DNA of 64,000 nt from the NCBI GenBank assembly GCA_031180725.1, contig JAPSLO010000009.1, positions 186,001 to 250,000 of the forward strand, given 5' to 3'. The stretch is from Roseomonas sp. Its GTDB lineage: Bacteria > Pseudomonadota > Alphaproteobacteria > Acetobacterales > Acetobacteraceae. Below the pieces are notes generated by a model, which was given only the letters and a program-made list of their open reading frames with translations, was not told where the DNA came from and made no database searches. Each line of letters begins with the position of its first letter. Positions within the stretch are counted from its first letter, which is position 1. Shown here in pieces: positions 34,333 through 40,846 of this stretch. The position numbers were made by a program, and so were the translations under genes.

Positions 34333-36066
34333 TCACGCCGCCGCGGCGGGCAGCAGGCTTTCGCCAGGACGCAGGCGTGTGAAGGCCACGGGCTGCCAGG
34401 ACGGCGCGATGCGCCCATCCGCACCCAGCGTCGTGACCGTGGCGGAGAGCCCCTCGGCGGCATCCTTCGTCTGCGGGAAATCCTCGCGCCAATGGGCGCC
34501 GCGGCTTTCCTCGCGTGCCGAGGCGGCGGCCACGATGGCGCGGCTGACCAGCAGCAGGGACCGTAGGTTCAGCCAGTCATGCCAGGCCAGGTTGAAGCAG
34601 CGCCCGCCGGACACGCCCATCCCATCCAGCGCCTGTTCGAGCTGTGCCAGTTCCTCTGCCGCCTGCGCCAGGCCGGCGGCATCGCGCAGGATGCCGGCCT
34701 TCTCCCACATCAGCGCGTGCAGCGCATCGCGCAGCGGGGAAAGCCGGCCGGCGGGCCGGCCGAAAGGCGCCAGCGCCTGGTCCAGCGCGGCCTCCAGCGC
34801 GACGGGGTCCGGCTCCTCGAAAGTGCCATAGCGCGGCACCCACCGGGCCATGCTGTCACCGGCGATGCCGCCGAAGACGGTGGAATTGGCCACGCCGTTG
34901 CCACCCAGCCGGTTCGCGCCATGCACCCCGCCGGTATCTTCCCCGGCGGCGAACAGGCCGGGCAACTCGGTCGAGCCATCGGCAGCGAAGACCACGCCGC
35001 CCATCATGTAATGAGCAGTGGGCACCACCGGGACGCGCCCGCCGGCCAGGTCGAAGCCCATATCGGCGCAGCGTTCCACCATGCCCTTGAACTGCCGGCG
35101 GACATTCTCCGGGCCGAGATGCGCCATTTCGATATAGAGCCCGCCATGCTCATTCGTGCGGCCCGCCAGCATCTCGCGGTACATGGCGCGGGAGACGATG
35201 TCGCGCGTCGCGCGCTCCGCGCGCGGGTCGTATTCCGCCATGAAGCGTGTGCCGTCGCCCCGCAGCAGATAGCCGCCGGCGCCGCGCAGCCCTTCCTCGA
35301 TGATGGTGCCGGTCATGCGCGTGCCCGGGCCGGCCAGCACGCCGGTCGGATGGAACTGCACCATTTCCATGTCGCGCAGCTTCAGGCCCAGACGCAGCGC
35401 CATCGCCATGCCGTCGCAGGACTTGTCGCCGGAGGGCGTGTGATAGGTGTACATGGTTGGCCCGCCGCCGGTGGCGAGCAGCACCGCCCTGGCCTGCACC
35501 AGCACCAGATCGCCGGTGCGCACATCCGCCAGCAGCACGCCGGCGATGCGTGCGCCGTCGCGGCTGCGCAGCAGGGCCAGCGCGCGATGTTCCTCCAGCC
35601 TTTGGATGTCGCTGGCCCAGCTCTGTTCCGCCAGGCGGTTGATGATCTCGATGCCCGTCAGGTCGCCCTTGTGGACAGTGCGGTCGAAGGTCTGCCCGGC
35701 AAAGGCCTTCTGGTGGATGGTGCCGTCGGGGTTGCGGTCGAAGAAGCAGCCCCAGCGGTTCTCCAGTTCCCGGATGCGGCGCTGGGCCACGGTCACCAGC
35801 GTCCAGGCAAGGTCCTGGTCGTTCAGCCACTTCCCGCCTTCCAGCGTGTCCATGAAGTGGCGTTCCGCGGAATCGCCGGGGGCGAGGGCGACATTGTAGC
35901 CGCCCTGGACCATCCGGGTGCAGCCGGACTTGCCCAGCAGACCCTTCACCGCGACGGTCACGGCCAGCTCGGGTGCCGCGGACTTGGCGTGCAGCGCCCC
36001 GAGCAAGCCGGCGCCGCCGGAGCCGAGGACCAGGATGTCGGTGGAGCGCCGGCTGATGCTGCGCAT
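34333..36066 (-). CDS. Succinate dehydrogenase/fumarate reductase-like flavoprotein with Cys at the covalent-FAD position
   Basis: 577 residues. ATG 36066 has GGAGG 10 nt upstream; a GTG at 36075 would abut it. 'TDILVLGSGGAGLLGALHA' is the FAD-binding GxGxxG. The block corresponding to 'SHT..AQGG', whose His carries covalent FAD in SdhA/FrdA, reads 'SGCTRMVQGGYN', so the His is Cys (residue 49). 'GDLTGIEIINRLAEQ', 'EMVQFHPTGV', 'RLGGNGVANSTVFGGIAGDSM' and 'RSRGAHWREDFP'-like 'ESRGAHWREDFPQ' are otherwise normal. Non-covalent FAD usually means fumarate reduction or another 2-carboxylate substrate rather than succinate oxidation. Partner subunits are at 39369-40791. Confidence 0.85.
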   Translation of the reverse strand: MRSISRRSTDILVLGSGGAGLLGALHAKSAAPELAVTVAVKGLLGKSGCTRMVQGGYNVALAPGDSAERHFMDTLEGGKWLNDQDLAWTLVTVAQRRIRELENRWGCFFDRNPDGTIHQKAFAGQTFDRTVHKGDLTGIEIINRLAEQSWASDIQRLEEHRALALLRSRDGARIAGVLLADVRTGDLVLVQARAVLLATGGGPTMYTYHTPSGDKSCDGMAMALRLGLKLRDMEMVQFHPTGVLAGPGTRMTGTIIEEGLRGAGGYLLRGDGTRFMAEYDPRAERATRDIVSRAMYREMLAGRTNEHGGLYIEMAHLGPENVRRQFKGMVERCADMGFDLAGGRVPVVPTAHYMMGGVVFAADGSTELPGLFAAGEDTGGVHGANRLGGNGVANSTVFGGIAGDSMARWVPRYGTFEEPDPVALEAALDQALAPFGRPAGRLSPLRDALHALMWEKAGILRDAAGLAQAAEELAQLEQALDGMGVSGGRCFNLAWHDWLNLRSLLLVSRAIVAAASAREESRGAHWREDFPQTKDAAEGLSATVTTLGADGRIAPSWQPVAFTRLRPGESLLPAAAA

Positions 36067-36118
36067 GCGGTTCACGCCTCCGGTGATCGGTGTCCTGGCG
36101 GCCCCGCAGGCGGACGGA

Positions 36119-36301
36119 TCACCTGGGGCCTCTCGGTGAGTTCGGCACGCCGCAGCCGCAATCCTCGGGCGCGGGCGGCGCCTGGGCGGTCTGTGTGGTC
36201 CCGGCCGTCTGTGCCGGCGGCAGGGTCTGCGGGTTGGCGGGCTGGTTGGCGATCAGCACCCCGAACAGGACGGCCATGGCGACGGCTGCGACAACGATCA
36301 T
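36119..36301 (-). CDS. Hypothetical small membrane-anchored protein (60 aa)
   Basis: 60 residues. Residues 1-19 (MIVVAAVAMAVLFGVLIAN) form one hydrophobic helix, followed by a Pro/Ala/Thr-rich stretch and 'EDCGCGVPNSPRGPR' with a Cys-Gly-Cys pair. It looks like a small exported or membrane-tethered protein. It ends 53 bp before the flavoprotein start in the same direction, so it may be co-transcribed. No family recognised. Confidence 0.5.
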   Translation of the reverse strand: MIVVAAVAMAVLFGVLIANQPANPQTLPPAQTAGTTQTAQAPPAPEDCGCGVPNSPRGPR

Positions 36302-36461
36302 GGGACCCCCTTGCTGTCCGGCCGCCCCTGCGGCCAGACGCGGAGGATAGCGGCTTCCGGCCTGGCCAGGGCCAAGACCCGAGGGAAGATGCGCAGCCGG
36401 TATTGTTTGGAGCCGAACCGGTCCCGTCGCATGCTGCGTCGAGTTGAAAAGGCTTCACATC

Positions 36462-36593
36462 ATGAAGGCGCATTGGCTCACCGCGGCCGCGACCGGCGTG
36501 CTGCTGAAGCAGGAGATCGCCGACACCAGCGCGCCGATCAAGGACCGGCCCTACCAGGCGATGTCGGTCGTCGCCGCGCCGAGTTGCAGCTAG
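36462..36593 (+). CDS. Hypothetical small protein (43 aa)
   Basis: 43 residues starting MKAHWLTAAATGVLLKQEIA and ending in 'MSVVAAPSCS'. AAAAGG lies about 9 nt before the ATG, a reasonable RBS. The N-terminus is weakly signal-like but carries a Lys and Glu inside the would-be hydrophobic core. It sits alone on the (+) strand between (-) genes. No family recognised; it may be a truncated gene or chance. Confidence 0.35.
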   Translation: MKAHWLTAAATGVLLKQEIADTSAPIKDRPYQAMSVVAAPSCS

Positions 36594-36625
36594 CGCGGCG
36601 GCCAGCGGGCAGGGCAGGGCACGCT

Positions 36626-37234
36626 TCACGCCACGCCTAGCTTCGCCAGGGCGGCGGCGCGCCGGTCCTGCACCTTCTGCTGCACATCGGCGTAGAGGCT
36701 GCCGCCATGGCTGTCCATCGCGACCAGCAGGGGGCCGAAATCGCGGATGCGGAAGCGCCACAGGCTTTCGGGGTTCAGGTCGTCCAGGTCCACATCCTCG
36801 ATCGCCTGGATCCAGGTCGTCTCCAGCGCCGCAGTGCCGCCGATGATCGCCAGATAGACGCCGCCGAGTTCCGCGAAGGCATCCAGCGAGCCCTGCCGAA
36901 GCCCGCCCTTGCCGATGATGATGCGCACCCCTTCGCGTTCCATCAGCGGGCGCGTGAAACGTTCCATTCGGTCGCTGGTGGTGGTGCCGACGCAGATCGC
37001 CTCATAGCCGCTGTCATTGGTGGACCGCTTATCCACCTTGCGCACATTGGGCGCGGTGTGGATCACCGCATGGCCGTTCAGGTCGAAGCGCGTGCGCCGA
37101 CCGTGGTCGAACATGTGGATCAGCGTGGCGTCGCGGATGCCGAACAGCGTGTCCTGCAGGGTGACGGTGTCGCCGATGCGCAGCGCGCGGATCTGCGCCT
37201 CGGTGCAGGGCATGGGCAGCACGTGATGGGTCAT
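36626..37234 (-). CDS. Class I fumarate hydratase, beta subunit (FumA C-terminal domain/TtdB type)
   Basis: 202 residues from ATG 37234. 'MPCTEAQIRALRIGDTVTLQDTLFGIRDATLIHMFDHGR' begins the fumarase C-terminal swivelling domain, with 'AVIHTAPNVRKVDKRSTNDSGYEAICVGTTTSDRMERFTRPLMEREGVRIIIGKGGL' as the substrate-binding block. It works with the alpha subunit (37725-38633) as an oxygen-sensitive iron-sulfur hydratase for fumarate/malate or tartrate. Unusually a GNAT gene lies between the two subunit genes. The ATG overlaps that gene's stop by 4 bp. Confidence 0.88.
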   Translation of the reverse strand: MTHHVLPMPCTEAQIRALRIGDTVTLQDTLFGIRDATLIHMFDHGRRTRFDLNGHAVIHTAPNVRKVDKRSTNDSGYEAICVGTTTSDRMERFTRPLMEREGVRIIIGKGGLRQGSLDAFAELGGVYLAIIGGTAALETTWIQAIEDVDLDDLNPESLWRFRIRDFGPLLVAMDSHGGSLYADVQQKVQDRRAAALAKLGVA

Positions 37235-37725
37235 CGCAGGGGCTCCGGCCAGATGCGGGCGGCGTCCGCCAGCAGGGCGCCGTCCAGGCGGTAGTACAGG
37301 CGGTCGAAGACCGGCACGCCGAGGCTGCGATAGAGCCCCGTGGCCGGCGCATTGGAAGGAATGGCGTTCCAGTCCACCCGTGCATAGCCGCGCTGCTGCG
37401 CGAAGCGCGCCAGCGCCGCCATCAGCGCACGGGCGGCGCCGGTCCCGCGCGCCGGCGCCGTGATGAAGAGAAGCTGCAGGAACAATCCCCATTGCCCATC
37501 CGCCACCGGCAACAGGCCGGAGAAGGCGGCGAAGCCGGTCACCGCGGACCCTCCGCAGGATAGCAGGCAGAAGGGCCCGACGTGCCCGGATGGCGCGCAG
37601 AGCGCCGCGGCGGCTTCCCCGATCGTCGCCGCATCGCGCCCCTCGCCCAGATGCGCGCAGCTTTCCGCGATCAGCGCGGCCAGCGCGTCGCGATCCGCCG
37701 GCGCGGCCAGGCGCGTGTGGTGCAT
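37231..37725 (-). CDS. GNAT family N-acetyltransferase inserted between fumarase subunit genes
   Basis: 164 residues from ATG 37725, overlapping the stop of the fumarase alpha gene by one base (ATGA/TGATG junction) and the beta start by 4 bp. 'RLAAPADRDALAALIAESCAHLGEG' is the first strand and helix, 'LFLQLLFITAPARGTGAARALMAALARFAQQRGYARVDWNAIPSNAPATGLYRSLGV' the acetyl-CoA-binding core. Acceptor unknown. Its tight coupling to both fumarase genes is striking and may mean lysine acetylation or metabolite acetylation tied to this enzyme, or simply a stable insertion. Confidence 0.85.
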   Translation of the reverse strand: MHHTRLAAPADRDALAALIAESCAHLGEGRDAATIGEAAAALCAPSGHVGPFCLLSCGGSAVTGFAAFSGLLPVADGQWGLFLQLLFITAPARGTGAARALMAALARFAQQRGYARVDWNAIPSNAPATGLYRSLGVPVFDRLYYRLDGALLADAARIWPEPLR

Positions 37726-38633
37726 CAGAAGCCGATCGCCAGGCCGGCCGGGGTGAAGGTGGCGCTGGCGCGACGGGCGCTGTGGCACTGGATGTTCACG
37801 GCCACGGGGTTCATCGTGATATGCGTCGCCGCGACCTCCACATGCACGGCGAAGGTGGTGGAATCGCCGCCCAGCCCCTGCGGGCCGATGCCCAGGCTGT
37901 TCACCGCCTCGGTCAGCGCTTCCTCCAGCTTCGCGCCTTCAGGGTCGGGGCAGCGGCTGCCCAGCGGCCGCGTGGCGGCGACCTTCGCCAGATGCATGCA
38001 GAGGTCGGAGGTGCCGCCGACACCCACGCCCATGATGGTGGGCGGGCAGACCTTGCCGCCCGCCTTCATCGCCGCATCCACCACGAAGCGCTTCACGCCC
38101 GCCACGCCGTCCGCCGGGATCAGCATCTGCAGGAAGCTGCCATTCTCGCTGCCCGATCCCTTTGGGATCATCTCCAGCCGCAGCAGGCGGTCATCCTCCA
38201 CGAAATCCAGGTTGATGACCGGCACATGGGCGCCGCAACTCGTATGCTCGTTCTTCCGCGTGATGGGGTGCACCACGGAGCTGCGCAGCGGATGCTCCTT
38301 TGTCGCGCGTTCCGTGCCGCGGCGGATGGCCTGCTTCAGCGCCCAGCCATCCAGTTCCACATTGCGGCCGATCTGCACATTGAAGATCGGGATGCCGGTG
38401 TCCTGGCAGAGCAGGTTCTCGGTGCGTTCGGCGACGCCGATATTCTCGATCATGGTGGCCAGGATGGCCTTCGCCGTGCCGTCGCTCTCCCCGGCATCCA
38501 GGCGCGTGAAGCCGGCCTTGATGTCGTCCGGCAGCACCTTCAGCGCGCGGATGTAGAGCAGCTTCGCGGCTTCTTCGATCGCGTCGGGGGCGACGCGCAG
38601 CGGTTCCACATCCGCCTTGGTCATCAGCGTCAT
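37725..38633 (-). CDS. Class I fumarate hydratase, alpha subunit (FumA N-terminal/TtdA type)
   Basis: 302 residues. The three [4Fe-4S] cysteines are in 'NLLCQDTGIPIFNV', 'NEHTSCGAHVPVIN' and 'GKVCPPTIMGVGVGGTSD'. 'GGDSTTFAVHVEVAATHITMNPVAVNIQCHSARRA' is the conserved C-terminus. It forms, with the beta subunit, the two-subunit hydratase of fumarate (or L-tartrate). Adjacent to a fumarate-reductase-like complex, so malate to fumarate to succinate is a natural reading. 14 bp after the TSUP gene's stop. Confidence 0.9.
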   Translation of the reverse strand: MTLMTKADVEPLRVAPDAIEEAAKLLYIRALKVLPDDIKAGFTRLDAGESDGTAKAILATMIENIGVAERTENLLCQDTGIPIFNVQIGRNVELDGWALKQAIRRGTERATKEHPLRSSVVHPITRKNEHTSCGAHVPVINLDFVEDDRLLRLEMIPKGSGSENGSFLQMLIPADGVAGVKRFVVDAAMKAGGKVCPPTIMGVGVGGTSDLCMHLAKVAATRPLGSRCPDPEGAKLEEALTEAVNSLGIGPQGLGGDSTTFAVHVEVAATHITMNPVAVNIQCHSARRASATFTPAGLAIGF

Positions 38634-38647
38634 CGGCGCATCCTCCC

Positions 38648-39379
38648 TCAGATCACCAGCGACAGGCCGGAAACCAGTAGCAGCACCAGCAATACCACCC
38701 GGAAGCCCTCGGCGGGGATCACGGCATAGGCGCGCACGCCGAGCCAGGCACCGAGGGCGAGGGCGGGCAGGGCCAGCAGCAGCAGCCGCGCGGTTTCGCC
38801 ATCCACGAAGCCGCCGGCGAGCAGTCCGAGCGCGGCGCAGAGCTGCATGGCCACGATGAAGGGCTGGAAGATCGCCCGCGCCTCATCCTTGCGCAGCCCC
38901 TTCAGGTCGCCCCACATCGCCGGCAGCGCGCCGGAGAAGCCGCCGAGACCGCCCATCGCGCCAGCCACGAAGCCGACGCCGAGATCCACCCCCGGCCCCG
39001 CGCGCAGCACCACCGCCCGCCGCCGCAGCAGGATGCGGCTCAGCGCATAGCCGGCATAGACGATCAGCAGCGCGCCGATGCCCGCCACGATCCAGCGCGC
39101 ATCCACGCCCCGCAGCAGCAGCACACCGAGCGGCGTGCCGGCCACCCCGCCGATCACATAGGGCCGCAGCACGGACCAGCGCATCATCGGCAGCACGACG
39201 CCGATGGTGCCGAGCTGGATCATCAGCGAGCCCAGCACCAGCACCGGCGCCAGCGTCTGCGGCGGCAGCCAGTGGTACAGGATGCCCGCCGCCACCAGGT
39301 TGAAGGCGAAGCCCGCCATGCCGGAGGCGAAGGCCGCGACGAAGCAGCCCGCCAGCAGGATCAGCCACTCAGCCGGCAT
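38648..39379 (-). CDS. TSUP-family (TauE/SafE) membrane transporter
   Basis: 243 residues with about eight hydrophobic helices. 'AGCFVAAFASGMAGFAFNLVAAGIL' and 'GGVAGTPLGVLLLRGVDARWIVAGIGALLIVYAGYAL' plus 'GLGGFSGALPAMWGDLKGLRKDEARAIFQPF' are the two repeated signature blocks. TSUP proteins move sulfite, sulfonates or organic anions across the inner membrane. It overlaps the preceding Sdh membrane subunit by 11 bp, so it belongs to the same operon and may export or import a dicarboxylate or a product of the complex. Substrate unknown. Confidence 0.88.
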   Translation of the reverse strand: MPAEWLILLAGCFVAAFASGMAGFAFNLVAAGILYHWLPPQTLAPVLVLGSLMIQLGTIGVVLPMMRWSVLRPYVIGGVAGTPLGVLLLRGVDARWIVAGIGALLIVYAGYALSRILLRRRAVVLRAGPGVDLGVGFVAGAMGGLGGFSGALPAMWGDLKGLRKDEARAIFQPFIVAMQLCAALGLLAGGFVDGETARLLLLALPALALGAWLGVRAYAVIPAEGFRVVLLVLLLVSGLSLVI

Positions 39380-39716
39380 GGAACAGGAACAGCAGGCCGG
39401 AGGCCAGCGCCACCCCCGCGGAAGCCGCCACCATCGTCTTCTGGCTGCTGCGCCAGCCCAGGAATTCCAGCGCCAGCACGCGCAACCCGCCAGCCAGGTG
39501 CGCGGCCAGCAGCACGACCAGCAGCGTCTCGCTGGCCTTCACCAGCGGCTGGTCCGCCCAGCGCAGGAAGCCTTCCAGCGCGGCTTCGCCGCTGATGGCG
39601 CGCGACAGCGCCCAGAAATGCAGCGGCAGGAACAGCGCCAGCAGCAGGCCGGAGATGCGGTGCACCAGGAAGGCCAGGTAGGTCGGGTGCGACCTCGGTC
39701 GCGGATCGGGTCTCAT
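39369..39716 (-). CDS. Succinate dehydrogenase/fumarate reductase membrane subunit (SdhC/D-like)
   Basis: 115 residues from ATG 39716. 'YLAFLVHRISGLLLALFLPLHFWALSRAI' is the first helix with the HRISG motif and a second His (quinone and heme b region); two more helices follow, 'ASETLLVVLLAAHLAGGLRVLALEFLGW' and 'MVAASAGVALASGLLFLFH'. Three membrane spans fit SdhC/SdhD. The start overlaps the preceding subunit's stop by 4 bp. It anchors the flavoprotein/iron-sulfur pair. Confidence 0.85.
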   Translation of the reverse strand: MRPDPRPRSHPTYLAFLVHRISGLLLALFLPLHFWALSRAISGEAALEGFLRWADQPLVKASETLLVVLLAAHLAGGLRVLALEFLGWRSSQKTMVAASAGVALASGLLFLFHAG

Positions 39717-40036
39717 GCCGCGTAAAGCCCATAAGCCGCGCTGATGCCGAAGCCGGCGGTGAGAAGCCCGATCGCTACCCAGGCCGCATCGAGCCGCTTG
39801 CCACGCCAGCCCAGCCATTCCGCGGCCACGGCGCGCAGCCCGATGGCCCCGTGCAGTCCGGCGGCCAGCGCGAAGGCGGCGTAGAAGCCCAGCCAGCCCA
39901 GGCTGCCCCGCGTGCGGTCCAGGATTTCCGCGGCCGAGAGCCCGCCCTGCACCGCGGCCAGGATGGTGACCAGGTGCACCAGGACCGCGAAGGCCAACCA
40001 CATGGCGGTGACGCGCTGGATGACCCAGAGTCTCAT
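39713..40036 (-). CDS. Succinate dehydrogenase/fumarate reductase membrane subunit (second anchor)
   Basis: 107 residues. 'MRLWVIQRVTAMWLAFAVLVHLVTILAAVQGG' (first helix with a QR..H motif), 'LGFYAAFALAAGLHGAIGLRAVAAEWLGW' and 'WVAIGLLTAGFGISAAYGLYA' give three helices. Paralogous in layout to the neighbouring anchor; the two His residues in helices 1 and 2 could bind heme. Its ATG overlaps the sdhB stop by 4 bp. Confidence 0.85.
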   Translation of the reverse strand: MRLWVIQRVTAMWLAFAVLVHLVTILAAVQGGLSAAEILDRTRGSLGWLGFYAAFALAAGLHGAIGLRAVAAEWLGWRGKRLDAAWVAIGLLTAGFGISAAYGLYAA

Positions 40037-40791
40037 CGGTCCCACCCGAAGACGTTCCAGAACAGCGTGCGCTTCAGCCCGGCGACGGCGCCGGAGGGAT
40101 CGAGACCCTTGGGGCAGCGCTCCGTGCAGCTCTGGGTGGAATGGCAGGCGTGGCAGCCGGCATCGCCCTTCACTGCGTCCAGCCGCGGCTGCCGCGCGCC
40201 GTCGCGCACATCGTTCACCAATGTCCAGGCGCGGTTCAGCGCGGCCGGGCCGAGGTAATCGGGGTTCCAGGCCACGATGTCGCAGGATGCGTAGCAGACG
40301 CCGCAGCCGATGCACTCGATCCCCGCATCGGCCGCCTGCCGCTTGGGCGAGGAGGGCGGCACCACATGGAATTCCGCCGGCACCGCACCATCCGGCGCAT
40401 CCTTCGGCTGGAAGGTGCCGCGCGCGCGCGCCCATTTGTCGAAGAACGGCGCCATGTCGGTGGCCAGGTCGCGGATCACCGGCAGGTTCGCCAGCGGCCG
40501 CAGCTCCAGCACGCCATCCGCGGCGACCTTCTTCACATGGGTCCGGCAGGTCCAGCGCGCGCGGCCATTCACCACCATGGCGCAGGATCCGCACATGCCC
40601 ACCCGGCAGGCGAAGCGATAGGCGAGGTCGGGCTCGATCTCCCGCTGGATATGGGTGACGACATCCAGCACCGTCTGGTTCTCGCGCGCCGGCACCTGGT
40701 AGCGCCGCAGTTCGCCTCCCGACGCATCCCCCCGCCAGACATCCACCTGCAGCACCGCCCCTGTCGGCGCGGGCTCCGACCGATCTTGCAT
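40033..40791 (-). CDS. Succinate dehydrogenase/fumarate reductase iron-sulfur subunit
   Basis: 252 residues. The [2Fe-2S] cluster ligands are Cys62, Cys67, Cys70 and Cys82 in 'CRVGMCGSCAMVVNGRARWTC', the [4Fe-4S] ligands in 'ECIGCGVCYASC', and the [3Fe-4S]/third cluster in 'CHACHSTQSCTERCPKGLDP'. It carries electrons between FAD and quinone. First gene of the (-) operon, divergent from the ThDP-enzyme gene with a 23-bp inverted repeat in the 55-bp gap. The flavoprotein partner is displaced 4 kb downstream (34333-36066). Confidence 0.92.
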   Translation of the reverse strand: MQDRSEPAPTGAVLQVDVWRGDASGGELRRYQVPARENQTVLDVVTHIQREIEPDLAYRFACRVGMCGSCAMVVNGRARWTCRTHVKKVAADGVLELRPLANLPVIRDLATDMAPFFDKWARARGTFQPKDAPDGAVPAEFHVVPPSSPKRQAADAGIECIGCGVCYASCDIVAWNPDYLGPAALNRAWTLVNDVRDGARQPRLDAVKGDAGCHACHSTQSCTERCPKGLDPSGAVAGLKRTLFWNVFGWDR

Positions 40792-40807
40792 GCGGGCAGG
40801 CTGGCAT

Positions 40808-40830
40808 GGTCTTGTATAAGACACAAGACC
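40808..40830. promoter_or_regulatory. Inverted-repeat operator between the divergent sdhB-like and ThDP-enzyme genes
   Basis: Perfect arms GGTCTTGT (40808-40815) and ACAAGACC (40823-40830) with a 7-nt spacer ATAAGAC. Nested within it, GTCTT-GTAT-AAGAC is a second, shorter palindrome. CTTGTAT-type cores are known operators of HutC/UTRA GntR regulators, and such a gene lies at 42505. The site is 17 bp from each start, so it could control both directions. Confidence 0.65.
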
Positions 40831-40846
40831 GCAGAAAGTGCCGATC

